A stretch of DNA of 64,000 nt from Cinnamomum chago (taxonomy: Eukaryota > Streptophyta > Magnoliopsida > Laurales > Lauraceae). The notes beneath the pieces are model-generated. The model worked only from the letters and a program-made list of their open reading frames with translations, was not told the DNA's origin and did no database searches. Both the position numbers and the translations under genes were made by a program. Where the stretch lies: contig CP142460.1 of assembly GCA_038049695.1 (NCBI GenBank), positions 24,496,501-24,560,500 on the forward strand, read 5' to 3'. Positions 49,017 to 60,928 of this stretch are shown here, piece by piece; the stretch's first letter is position 1; every line of letters begins with the position of its first letter.

Positions 49017-50471
49017 AGATTTCATACATTAATAATCCTCCATTTTTAGTCCTTTTCACTCCCCATTCACTTAATTGATTGGGCTTGGCCATGTTTTGTA
49101 AATTGGGCTCAAATTGGGCCTAATTGTTTTTTTTCCAGCATTATTAGGATTCTACACTGTTTTTGTATTTCAGCCATATCTTGAGCTCTAGATATCTGAA
49201 AATTATGTATCTTGCCTTTCAGGAAAGATAAGAGAGAGCTCTACAACTTTCATGAAGTGCCCCAGAGCTGAATCAGATTTCTAGTGGGCCGGATTGGGCT
49301 TGGAAGTCAGAACAAGGGTGCTGTTGCTGGAACCCGAGCAGCATTCACTAATTGGTCCATAACTTGGGCTGTAGAGGTCTTTTGGAGCTGAAACTGGTCC
49401 CGTTGGAACTTACACAAAAGGGGCTCAAACTCTTATGAAGACTACCAATTGGAAATACAATGTTTTGATGGTGTTCTACCCCTGTGCAGTCGGCCAACGA
49501 GTCCAGAGACCCATTGAGAGTGATTTGGGCATAACTCTCTCATCTTAAGCCCAAATCCGGTGATTTCAGTGGCCAAGGAAAGCTAAGAGGCCGAGGGTTA
49601 ACTTTAACTTAGGGGCAAAATGGGAATACTCACCAAAAACTTCTTATAGTCGGTTGGTTTTGTATAAAGAGAGAGCAAAAAGGGGAAAACAGGGGGTATT
49701 CTGGTGGATAGGTTTTTCTTTTCTTTTCTCTTGTTTGCAACCCAAGTACTGTAGCCATGGAGGGATAAACATTCCAGAGCAATCCAAGGATCTGGAGGAA
49801 ATTTTGTTTTGGCTTTGAGATTCTGTATCCAATTTTGATTCTGAATTGAATTAATTGTTTCCTTCTTCTATTGATTGGGATTTCGAATTGCATGATTAGA
49901 GATTTCTGTTGTGTGATGTGATCTGATTGGATCCTTATTCTTAATTGAGATTTGTGATTAGATTGTGATTGATTAATTGTGGTTTAGTCACATGAATTGA
50001 AGAGGGTTAGGTTGGTAGATTTGCTAATTTAGGTTAATTGAATCATGGGTGTTAAACTAGCATAGGTTGCATGGATCTAGCGATTGCAGGTTTATGAATC
50101 CTTTGTTAGTTAAATTCTATGTGATTGTCTAGTAAAGAATTCTTGTATTGAATTCTTTGTGTTTGATGCAGAGATTTTAGTCAATCATAGCTTAACCAAT
50201 TAATTCAATCCAGATGCATGTTAAGTGTTCAATGAAAAGCCAACTTGATTTCTGACAGTTTCTTGGATTGGTTGCTTTACAATTTGATATTTTTCTTACA
50301 TTTATTTCTTGCATTTATATTCTGCATACATAATCCCCCCCCTTCGTTTTACTGTGATTTGGTTTAATTGGTACTTTGATCCTCAAGAAACGACTCGGTT
50401 CATCGCCTTGTGCTACAAGTTATCGTAGAACTAGAATTTTTGTTATTTGGTTGAGTTCGGCACTCTAGCCA
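49017..50471 (+). repeat. 3' LTR of element F (1,455 bp)
   Basis: It starts TGATAATCACAGATTTCATA after the polypurine tract and ends CGGCACTCTAGCCA. It is followed by the AAGCT duplication at 50472-50476 and then by the D/C LTR. It is nearly identical to the 5' LTR. Confidence 0.92.
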
Positions 50472-50476
50472 AAGCT

Positions 50477-52239
50477 TCACCCCAAAATTCAGGTCATTCC
50501 GACATCGTTTGACCTAGTTTCAACTCTTGAAGTCTTCGGCTTTTCTAAAAAAATAGGAAACTTTGTGCTCCAATTTACACGGCTTCTCATCAGGTTTTCT
50601 TCAAGAGAATCAAACCAAAAAATGAGGGAAAATGTCAAGAAAAATACAGGAGAAAAAAAGAAACAAAAAGCTTGAAAAACGGTCGACGAAACGGCGACCA
50701 AAAGGGAAAAATTTTCCCATGGTCGCCGACGACCCTGGAAATCCGGGTCGCCAGATTTTCGCCGGAAGACCCGTTTTCCGATCCTCTTCGCGTTTTGGGA
50801 GTTCCAGCCCCTGTGATTTTCTGAAAATTTAATTTTTGATGCTCGTCAACGACTGATCTTCGTCAACATCACGGATCCGCCGTCAAAGTATGGAATCATC
50901 ATTGATCGCTCCAAGATCGCCAACCAGCCGACCAAGAAAGTACACTTTCTGTCCGACCGATCGAGAAATCGACAAGACAGATGGTACCGGCCCGCTGTTA
51001 GCAATCTATGTCTGAAGTTGCATGGTCATCCGATATCGATCAACATGAAGATCCATCGTCGATCATCGCAAGAAGAATTCCAAAAGACGCAGCACGGCCC
51101 GCGACTCTTCAAATCACCGGCGACCACTTAATGCTGTTAATTGACCCAACTAAATGCGGTCAATAACTCATTATTTTGGACGGCCCAATCAGAAGCAAAG
51201 AAATGGGAGTTACAAGTCAAAGCCATCATGGCATTAAAGCTATGAAACTCCTCTCATCATGGAGATTAAAGGCAATTAAAAGCCCATCATTCTCCATCGG
51301 CCAGTCAGATTCAAGGAAAAAGGAGTTACAAAATCAAGAAATAAAAGCTTGTAACTCCTCCCATCATGGAGCTTTAAAGTCATCAAAGCTCATAAGCACT
51401 CCTAAATGGCTACCATAGGCCTATAAATAGGAGATCATTCCAAGAAGAACGGATCCAGAAAAATCGAAGAAAAAATCAGCCAGAAAAATCAACCAGAATT
51501 CCCAGAAGCTCTGAAGAAACTCCGCTGCAACAAACACCACAAGGTGATTGAAGTCTTTTGGGGGGCACTCCCCCCAAAGGCAAAGCCCTCTCTTCTCCTG
51601 TTCAACATGGCCTAGACGCGGCTTTTCAGCCCTTCTCTTCGTTTTTTTATTGGATATAGGACCTTCCCTTGGTCTTTATCCTCTAAAAAAAACTGAAGTC
51701 CAAGCCAAGCCAAAGAATCAAAGCATCAAGCATTCTCATCTGAAGGACGATGGCGAAGTCCATACATGACTTGCGACCGTCGATCTAAACGAGTCCCCGC
51801 TATTTCCTGAGAAGTCAGATTCCCTTTCTGACTTTTCTATTGTATTTTGTATTTTCTTTAAGAGAAAAAAAATCACATTTCTTGTCTTTCTTCATTGATG
51901 AGATTTGTAAATCGCCTTTCACGGCACAAAATCTCCTTCTACGGCACAAATCGCCTTTCACGGCAAACAAAATGAAATCGCCTCTCACGGCATTTTAAAA
52001 ACTGTCTCTTTCTTAAAATATATGTGCAATGGAAAGTTAGAAAAAAGATTGATTTCCTTTCTACTTGTGAAGGTGGATCTCCGGATCACCATTTCTAAAT
52101 TTCAAGTAAAATAGAAAATGTGGCATACTCGTACAAAATGTTGATACCCGCCTTTCTCCCCCTTTTTTTTCCCTCCATCGGCCCTCTCGGTGACCCCGGG
52201 GACGGATGGGAGCGGAAAGGAAGGAAATCGGGTCCATCA
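50477..52239 (+). repeat. LTR shared by elements D and C, second part
   Basis: It resumes TCACCCCAAAATTCAGGTCA, continuous with 39784 when F and one AAGCT are removed. It ends CGGGTCCATCA and is followed by AGC and a Tat-family PBS. The whole LTR is about 2.5 kb, shorter than A's because it lacks the 157-bp array. Confidence 0.88.
51422..51430 (+). promoter_or_regulatory. TATA box of the D/C LTR
   Basis: CCTATAAATAGGAGATC lies in the conserved context CTAAATGGCTACCATAGG, matching 2931 in A. Confidence 0.65.
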
Positions 52240-53469
52240 AGCTGGCATACCCGGTGGGATTCCATTCATTTGAGAACGCGATGCTTGAATTCTTAGGCTC
52301 CTTTCTAGTTGGTAGCCTATGTTGGATCTTGCATAAAAAAAAAAACATGAGATGGAATTTTTGGAAAATTTCTACCTCTAAACTTATTTCCAATCTTTCC
52401 CATTTCCAAAAAAAAAACCTGATTTCTCTTTTTGGATTCAATTTTGAGAAACTTTGATCCTCTCCTTTTTGAACTTGATAGCTCACAGAAATGTTCGCAG
52501 CTATTGTTCTTATTGGGGAATGGGCCATCTTTTCTCTTTGATGAGTCCGATAGGGATTTCAAAAAAAAAAAATCTTCAAAAATAAAACTCCTTCAAAATT
52601 TTTTTTTCTTGGAATCAAAGTTGAGAAAGTTTGGTCCCTTCCTTTTCGGATTTAGCGCTCGCAGAAATGTTTGAGCTCTTATTCGGATTTGAACACCGTT
52701 TGTTCTCTTTGATGAATCCATAAAAAAAATTAAAAAAAAATTGTTTTTTCAAAACCCACTAAGGTTGCACCAATTGCGTTCTTTGACCAAAGTGGATCTA
52801 AGAAAAGCCTTGTCCAGAGTGTGAAGACAACTAGACTGTTCGAGGCAAAGGGTCCTCCAAACAGGTTCATTAAGTACTCCTACCCTTACCTGGGGGCTGA
52901 TCTATCTACTAAGGTTTCATAAGACCGAATTGAAAACCTTTGTGTTTCTTTAAAAAAAAAAAAAAAAAAAAAAACTTTAAAAAAAATCGTCATTTTTGGG
53001 TTTACATTTGAGAAATCTTGGTTCCTTCCCTTTCGGATAAAAGCTCGCGGAAATCGCTTGTAGCTTGCGTTCGGATTGGAACACCATTTGCTCTCTTTTA
53101 TGAACCCGATTTTGGCCTTTCAAAAATTCCATCTCGTGTCCATCTCAAGGATGTGATTTGCGACATTTGTGCCTAGCGGTGCTATTACGCCCTTCTGGGT
53201 CTACTGTATTCGCGACCGACACATTTGTATCTCCAACCTTATATCATCTTACCTCGAGTGAGCCTCGTTTCTCGGTAATTTGAATTAAGGTCTACAATTG
53301 CTTCTAGCAGTCACTAGAATGCTTGCTCTGAGCCTCCTGTACTTGCGTTCAGAACAATTGTATCCTCTATGGCTTTTTGCCTTCTTCACCTCGCTTGGAC
53401 TAGGCCATCTATATTCTTGTGATTACTAATGGACGTGGTCTTGTTTCAGAAGTTTTCCAAAAACTAACA
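52240..53469 (+). other. Leader of element C with PBS
   Basis: TGGCATACCCGGTGGGATT at 52243 is the PBS. The leader has diverged 150-bp repeats (about 52445, 52620, 53010), the conserved CCACTAAGGTTGCACCAATT block near 52757, a run of about 22 A residues near 52952, and the acceptor-like TTGTTTCAG near 53450. No gene is seen. Confidence 0.7.
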
Positions 53470-55957
53470 ATGGCAGCTTCATTAACTACCACTTTCGATG
53501 AGAACAAGTACCAGCTCATGCTCCAAGAGAAGCAAAACAAGCGCACTCATAAGCGCCTTGCTAGCTACCGAAGCGTCACCTCCCTCGGCAAATCTCAAAA
53601 CACCGGGTCGACCTCTACTCCTCGGACTATCATCTTCGGGTCGCTGGGACCGTTCCCACTTCCCGTAGAGGAAACTGCACCTGCTAAGAAGCAAAAGATC
53701 GCCTCGGAACTTGTCACTGCCATGACACCAAGGGCGAACACGAAGAAGCCTGAAGCCCATGGCAACCCCATGAAGCCTCAACCCGCAGAGAACCAGGTCT
53801 ACCCTAAGACTTGGTCCCCGAGACCTTCACCAAAACAAAGGAGGTCACGAGCATCTGCAAAGCCAGCATACCTGCCCCCTCTTAAAGAAAACCGGTTCTA
53901 TCCTCTTGCATATATGAAGGAGGAGAAACCAGTCTCTTGCCTGACAAAGAAGTCAACCCATCATGAGTCTGCTTGTTCCTACAAGCCAAAAATCAAATCA
54001 TACATCACCAGACCTCTGCAAGAACCTGCCAAGGCCTGCAATCCTGCAGTTCGACCCTTTATCTCAACAGGGACCGAACTCACAAGATTCAAAGCTTCAC
54101 TACGATAGTCGAAGCACCGAGTCCAAATCCTGTCTATGCCCAGCTTCAAGGAAGACAGGCTCGGCTGTTGCGCTCGAGGGAGTACACCCTTCATTGCTAA
54201 AGCCCAACCAGAGCTGACAGAAGCTCAAATTGTCCGTCGCATACGTCGCCGCATGTCGTATCGACAAAAGAGACTAGAGAAGCAAAGGACCTAGCATCCT
54301 ATCCTCCAAGTCTCCCAAAAATGGGTCGAAAAAAAAAGACTCGATCAAGTTGCTGCTGTCCATATGGTTGGCAAAACCAGAAAACGTCAGAAATCAGCAA
54401 CTAAACTTCATGTCTGACGACCGGTGACTCGCAGCGTCTCCCGGACACGAAGACATCTGGAAGAATCTTCTACTCCTTCAAGTCAAGGACAACGGAGTAA
54501 TCCTTTCTCAAGCTCTTAAAGAATGAGCCCCAGCTCAGTCACCAGGACAATCTCCTTGTTCGAATCACGGGGGATGAACGTCTTGGCTACAAACTCTAAG
54601 CAACCTCGCAATCCACCTCCTGATGAAACGACCGCACGCATCCAGCAATTGGAGCAAGGTCAGCAGAGGATTGACGCTCTAATGGAAAATCTTCTTCTCG
54701 TGTTTCAGCGTCAAGAAAACAACCAACCTCCTCCAGATAATGAGGAAAATACAGAAAACAATGAGTCACGCGCCCTTACCAAGAAAGACGTTGACGATAT
54801 CCTTGCCAAAGCAAAAGAAGAGGATACACTGAAGGAGCATGGGATCAAGCCACCATATCCCTTATGGATGGACTTGGTCCCGTTCCCTGCAAAATTCAAG
54901 CAACCTACCCTCCAAGCATATACGGGGAAAGGTTCAACTAGACAACACGTCATCCACTTCAAAATATTGACGGGAGCTATCGCGGATCAAGATGCCCTCA
55001 AGATCCGTCTCTTCGCAAGTACCCTAAAAGGTACGACATTCGATTGGTACTCCACTTTGCCAGAGGACTCCATCCAGAATTGGGCCATGCTAGAGACACG
55101 CTTCCTGACTCACTTCAAAGGCGAGGATCATCCTGTTACTATGGCATAGCTCTGCAGCCTAAAACAAGGAGAGAATGAGTCAACTTACGACTTCATTCAC
55201 AAGTGGAAGGCGATGGCATGCAAATGCTCGGATGTACTGCCACAAACGTCGCTCGTCGACATCTTCCGTAACAACATGAGAGCGAGGATCCACCCCATGA
55301 TTATCGGCAATAAATCAAAAAACCTGGGAGAACTCCTAGAAGTAGTTATGGAGGCTGAAACGGTGATCAAAGACCTCAACAGTCAGCAGTCATCAAAGAA
55401 AGAGCCAACTACCATTATGACCTCAAAGCCAAAGAAAAATGAGGTTCTTAATGTGCAAACCAAGTCAGCTCCTCAGCAGCCAAAGAAAGCTGAAAACAAA
55501 GCTGCAGGTAAGAAACCTGAACTCTTTGATGCCTTCAGAGAACGAGTAGAGAAAAAAATACCCGTTCGATGAAGATGTCGAAGAAATCTTCGAGGTTCTT
55601 GTAGCAAATGATAAACTCACCTTACCTGAGCCCAAAAGACTGGGAGATGTTGGCAAAAACAAAGATCCTCGGTATTGTCCATACCATCAGATTATGTTGC
55701 ATCCTCTCAATCAATGTTTCGTTGTGAGAGAGAAGATCAACGAGATGTGGAAAAACGGAGTCATCACCTTTGACAAAAACTATGGGTCTGCCTCCGTCAA
55801 CATGGTGTCATATGGACAAGCTTCAAAGACACCAAAGGAGAAGACCACTACTTCCTTTAAGGTATTTAAGATGACTCAGACGTCCCAAGAGTTGGTTCCT
55901 TATCCAACATCAAACAGACAACCTATATGGGTACATCCCGATCTCCTAGAAGATTAA
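53470..55957 (+). pseudogene. gag: Gag of element C, broken
   Basis: ATG at 53470 opens MAASLTTTFDENKYQLMLQE. Stops occur at 54106 (TAG for CAG), 54291 (TAG), 54517 (TAA for TCA) and 55147 (TAG for CAG). The capsid region (54940-55370) is well kept, including WAMLETRFLTHFKGEDHPVT. One extra A near 55555 shifts the frame, and it is resumed downstream through a zinc-knuckle-like motif YCPYHQIMLHPLNQC (about 55672), again C-x2-H-x4-H-x4-C. GAA has become TAA at 55955. CAA is kept at the site of A's stop 7947. Confidence 0.88.
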
Positions 55958-57593
55958 AATTGGGAGATCGTCAAAACAAAGCCTATCACTCAACAGCGAA
56001 GGCAAGCCAAGAAACAACTCCGCAAGCTCAAACAGCGGGAGAAAACTCAACCAAAGCAAGAAGTCCCTGAAAAGGCAGAGACCTCTTCCACTGCTTTGTG
56101 GGGGGCAACGGAAGAATCTAAGGCTTCAAAGGTGGAAAGAAAATTCACCCTTGGTGATTTCATGCCACCTCAATTCAGAAATGAAACTACGCAGGGGGCA
56201 TCATACTCTTGCAATTCGCTAATTGGATTCTCCATGGATGGATACGAGTCCAGTGACACCGACGAATGGGAGGAATCCCTTGAAACAGGAGAATACCTCT
56301 CCGAGGAAGAATGGGTTCTCGAGTCTCACTTTATGCCGGTAATCTGGTATAACCCATATCAGCTACAAGGATGCTGGTCCAATGATGAAGAAGGCCAAAA
56401 GACTGTTCAAGAAAATGCTGTTGACTCAGCACCCTTCAACGCTCCAGTGGAACCAAATTGTGTTGAACCACAAGGGGCAGACGAAGAAGAAGATTTGGCT
56501 CCTATGCCTGATCTTGAAGAGTATGCAAGGATCTTGCAGCGCCTTGCCTTAGAACAAGAGCAAGATCTTCGCTATCAAAACCCGGAACCGAAAGTCCCTG
56601 AAAATCAATAGGTACCTCCTCCCTCAATTCTTGAAAATGAAGAAAACTGCTGGATAGATGATCCTTTCACATCCGATGATGAGTCCGACTCCCAACAATC
56701 CACTCTGGGGGAATCTCCCATCAGGGCAACTTGCAATGCGATAATTCAGGATGACAGTGCCTTTGAAGCATCATCCTCTCCAGCTACACCTGATAGTATA
56801 TCTTCCAGAGCTATATTTTCTAAGGTGACTTCCACAGAGATAACACCTTATCAGCCTTCGTCCCCTGAAGCTGTGACATCACAACTCACAGCCCTTCCGA
56901 CCGATCATCCTTAAGAAACTTCAGCTGATGGAGACCTGGTCAATTGGTCCCAGATACTTGACCTCATAGGAGACGTCTGGACCGACAAATTACTCGATGA
57001 AGGAGAAAAGTTGCTGGATGCGGTTCAGGACTTGTTCCCGAAAAATGCTCCATGTAACGCAATCACTGAGGATGGTGACTCTGCTGCAGACACATCTTCA
57101 GCAAATGAGAAGGATCAACCCTTGGATCCCAAGGACGATCTTCCAAATGAAGACCCTTCTCAAGAAGCTCTTGAAGTTGGTAGAGGTACCCGTTCTGGCT
57201 GGGATTACCATAAAAATTACAACCAATCTTCTTCTTCTTATGTAAATCCTTCAGGAACACAAAATGTAAACGCCCCAAGTGGCAACAATAATGAACATGC
57301 AGGCCCGAAGGAGGCTTTCAAGTACGACTTGATTGAGCATTTCAAACACATACCTGCATGCCTGCACATCCTTGACTTGTTACAAATGTCTCCACAGACT
57401 CATGATAGTCTCATTTCAGAACTGCAAAGGCTGAATGTGAATGTCGACAAACATGCCCCACAAGTCCTACAAATTGAAATGGACTATAGGGTCAAATAAT
57501 CAAATACTCCCTCAAAAGGAGAAAAGAAGAAAACTGAGGGATCAGGCATTGAATACCTCTCGGTACAGAAAGCAGCAAGTGCAACCATCACCT
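55958..57593 (+). pseudogene. Acidic linker and pre-protease part of element C, broken
   Basis: This matches A 7990-9610. The acidic linker is clear (MDGYESSDTDEWEESLETGE near 56235). Stops fall at 56609, 56911 and 57497. The sequence is cut at CACCT (57589-57593) by solo LTR H, a few codons before the protease, and resumes at 59268. Confidence 0.85.
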
Positions 57594-59267
57594 TGTTAGA
57601 TTGTATGGACTCAATCCATCAGTTGATGTAATAAACTGATTAACTTCTTTATTTATCAATAAAATCATGCTTTCCTTTCATGAGATGAATGGTGTTTATT
57701 ACTTAATGCACATGACCAATACATATGACATAATGGTTCATGAGATGAACCGGGTCCCATTAGTATATTAGATGTGATATATGTTTATGGATGAGATCCA
57801 CATACGGGAGACATGTGTCACAAATCTAATACTTAAAATATCTTCACAACTAGTGATGAGACTGGGCATCTCATCTGATAAGGTTGCAACACTTTGATCA
57901 CTATGAGATAGTGTGATTTGTCTCGATCATCAGAATGTAAGATTCTGGATCATAGTGCTGGTACATTGGATGTATTAAAGGACCATGAGAAACACCTTAT
58001 GAAATACTGTCTCGATTTAAGGATTACTCTCATAATTCCCTAGCAATAGGCTCTTAATCCTGAGACATTAATGAACTCAAGTTTCTATCTATTCATTTGC
58101 TTTGAGTCACCAATGAGTAAGGTCAACTGTAGATCAACACCTCGGTGTCTTAGGTACGTGGTAGTAGGACTGTCGGAACATCCAATGGTCAATATGGAAT
58201 CTATCTATATTATCCCCTTGTGCCAATTAATGGATTTACCATTAGTAAGTGCGCACCCATCTCGATTAAGAGTTAATTGGATGGTACCGATGATCACTGT
58301 AATTAATTGAGGCTCAAGGATGATAAGATGTGGATCTAAGATTGGATGAGACAGATTTATTCCAATTGATCCATGGATAATGATAGAGGGGCCTACTTGT
58401 GGTAATTGGGAAGTTTAGGGTCTTCATTATAATTTATTTCTAAGACTGGAGTGCAATTGCATTTATATAATGGTGTTATTTGCAATTAACTGTGGGCCTG
58501 GATTACACATGAGATGTGGGGTAGCGTGTCCCAGTTGGAGCCAGCTTTCTAAGGAATCCCTAGTGGTCCCCACGCTAGCCCAAGTATTAGAAAGATTCTA
58601 TTCTTACTTAAACTCTAAAAGGAAGGAATTAGAAAGTTACTATTTCTATTTGAAGTGGGACTTCTAATAGTGGTAATAGTAAGCTCCTAATTTGTGTGGA
58701 AGTGTGACTTCTAATACAAATTAGTAAGAGAGATAAGAGAGGAGACTTGAGGGCTACTTAAAGGGGAATACACCCCTTGGACGTCCATGACATAATACCC
58801 ACGCCCAAGAGCCTCTAGTGTAAGTGTTGCACAACTCTTCTTCTCCTCTTCTCTCTTCTAGTTGCCTTTTAGTTCCTTAGAGTTTCTAGTACGGTTTTCT
58901 CTTGAAGATCCCACACATCTTCTTGAGAAAAGAGATCTGATAGAGGGTCATAGCGTGGAAGACAACAAGGTCTTGGAGATCTCTAATTGCTTCAAGAAGA
59001 GTTCTTGTTCTAGTTGGTTGTCTTCCCCTCGATTAGAGCACTACCGGGCTCCAAAGGTATTGTCTGCTTCTTTACTTGTTGTAGATTATTTTGTTGCATG
59101 TAGTTGCTGATTTCTATCTTCTAGATAGGTTATATTGCTGTACATGATTGATGAGAAAAAGGGATTGCATCCTGGATGTGGTTTATGGCCTTCTGGATAC
59201 TTGATCCCTGAGTCAAGTGGGTCAAAAGTTTTGAAAATCTATCCACGAGGCCCACCTACTTCCAACA
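57594..59267 (+). mobile_element. Solo LTR H, Copia-like
   Basis: It starts TGTTAGATTGTATGG and ends CACCTACTTCCAACA. The TSD is CACCT at 57589-57593 and CGCCT at 59268-59272, one transition apart. The end and much of the body match the minus-strand LTR at 60929-62690, which is followed by an initiator-Met PBS, so H belongs to the same Copia-type family. No internal region remains. Open frames within it are not genes. Confidence 0.85.
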
Positions 59268-59852
59268 CGCCTTCGGTAAGAATGACCTCTTTTAGGCGAG
59301 ACAAAGCACAACCGACCCCTGTACTTCACAGGGTACATCAAAGAAACATCGATACACTGAGTCCAGATCGACCCAGGTTCTACACTCAATCTCATCTCTA
59401 TTTCGGCACTTGAAGAGCTGGGCATCCCACCTAGCAAGCTGAGTCACACGTCTGTATCCATCTTTGGATATGATGGGACCGCTCAAAGGCCCATCGGCAA
59501 AATCAGGTTCAAGTTGGAAATCGGTGATCTTATCTCTGAAGTCACTGTGTATGCAATAAGAACCCCTTCATGCTACAACATCCTTCTTGGACGCCCCTGG
59601 ATACATGAGAATGGTGTCGTCCCTTCAACTCTACATCAATGCATGAAGTTCGTCGGCAACGACGGCTCGATACATCGAGTGTTTGCAGACAAAAAGCCCT
59701 TCAAAGGCAAAGAAGTTCATTTTGCAGATGCTCAAATGTACAAAGATGAAAAAGAAGGAAAGGAGGAAGAAACGACACCCTTTGCTAAAAATCTCCAGAA
59801 AGATAAAGGCAAGACTCCTCAGCAATCATCAGGAGAACAATCCATCTCCCTT
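59268..59852 (+). pseudogene. pro: Protease of element C, broken
   Basis: After solo LTR H the frame gives GETKHNRPLYFTGYIKET (with a small lesion near 59290), then TGA at 59358 in place of an arginine codon, then the active site IDPGSTLNLISISALEELG (about 59367). YAIRTPSCYNILLGRPWIHE lies at about 59550. Unlike A, the A-run before KPFKGKEVHFADAQMYKDEK has five A residues, so the frame into the next segment is kept. The sequence is cut at ATCTCCCTT by element I. Confidence 0.85.
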
Positions 59853-60928
59853 TGTTGGGTTACCAACGTGTCCATCTCATGGGTCATCAACACTAATTAG
59901 AACTCTTTCAAAAAATTAATTTGATTTGACCAATTTTAGTTACTTGCTATGTTTGGATCAGATTTGGAAATATTCTAAATTAAGCATGCATTCATAAATA
60001 GAAAGTGCTAAAATTAGAAACTAGTCCTATCCTCCACATGGTCCTAGCGGAATAGACTTCTTGGACTTCTACACTTTCCAAAACTTTGGAATTCCTCAAA
60101 CTCTTTGGGTAACTCCAAAACACTTTCGGTAATCTTCAAGCTCTTTGATTTGGAGTCCAACATCGCTTTCCTTCTTCGTCTCGGACATCGCCAGAATTTA
60201 CAAATTTAGAAAAATTACATAAATTCCTATGCCTCGATTATGAGACTTACATGGTAATCTAAACATGGAAATAAAATGGTATAGGGAAATTCATCATGCC
60301 TTGCCCTTTCACGGGAAACCAAGGAAACCATGACGCCCTTTACATTTAGCCTTAAATAAACCAATAACCATAAATAGAAAGCAAAAGACTTGTGGGCCAT
60401 ATGGAGAGGACATGATCATCTGCAAGTTAGTATCTCATACAACAAAGCATCTCACAAAACCAAGTTACCAAACCACAATGGAAAAACAAGATGCCAAAAG
60501 TAGCCACGATTTTAATACACGCACTTCGCAGAGGGGGTCCGGGGGTGTCCCCCGGCGGGTGTTCTGGGGCTGCTGCCCCCGGATCAAATAATAAAGAGAT
60601 CCTGTGTTCTCGGTCGACCGCCCAGAGGGCTCGGTCGACCGACCCTACAGGCACCCGGTCGACCGAGCACGAGGCCAGGTCGACCCGCCTGACGAAGGCA
60701 GAAAATTTGGTTTTTCCAATTCGAGTCCAAACACCTCCAAAACACTTTTGAAGGCTCTCAAAACCCTTTTGTGACTATCCAAACATGAATCTACTATTAA
60801 ACCAAGCAAATTCATCAAAACTGATCCTTACATAACCCTTGCTCTATCCTCTTCACATCTCATGTAAAGATTAGAACAAGCTTACTGATCTAACATGATT
60901 AGAGATGAGGTATGGCTCTGATACCAAT
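59853..60928 (-). mobile_element. Element I: internal part of a minus-strand Copia-like element
   Basis: This lies downstream (on the minus strand) of the PBS of I and shows no gag or pol similarity. It has a GC-rich block at 60528-60585 with self-complementary GGTCCGGGGG and CCCCCGG runs, then a cluster of CGGTCGACCG palindromes at 60609-60690. It ends at 59853 with TGTTGGGTTACC against the host protease region. There is no TSD here, and about 735 bp of C is missing across the insertion, so this side is probably deleted or rearranged. Confidence 0.55.
60914..60926 (-). promoter_or_regulatory. Primer-binding site of element I, initiator-Met type
   Basis: On the minus strand the LTR end CCAACA is followed by AT and TGGTATCAGAGCC. 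That is the complement of initiator-Met tRNA, the usual primer of plant Copia elements. It fixes the orientation of I. Confidence 0.85.

Larger units (their letters stand above)
39785..50471 (+). mobile_element. Element F: Athila-type Gypsy retrotransposon, 10.7 kb, with a captured host gene fragment
   Basis: It has TSD AAGCT (39780-39784 and 50472-50476), LTRs starting TGATAATCACAG and ending GAGCCA or TAGCCA, a tRNA-Asp PBS, gag-pol, and a GGGGG polypurine tract before the 3' LTR. The two LTRs differ at only a small number of sites by eye, so it is the youngest large insertion here. Gag-pol has stops at 42384 and 45300 and a frameshift near 46120. No env-like frame follows pol; an ABCB transporter fragment lies there instead. 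Confidence 0.92.

Noticed and set aside
57594..59267. Small host gene frames such as 58071-58310
   Set aside because: The interval is bounded by TG...CA and a TSD and matches the LTR of element I, so it is a solo LTR.
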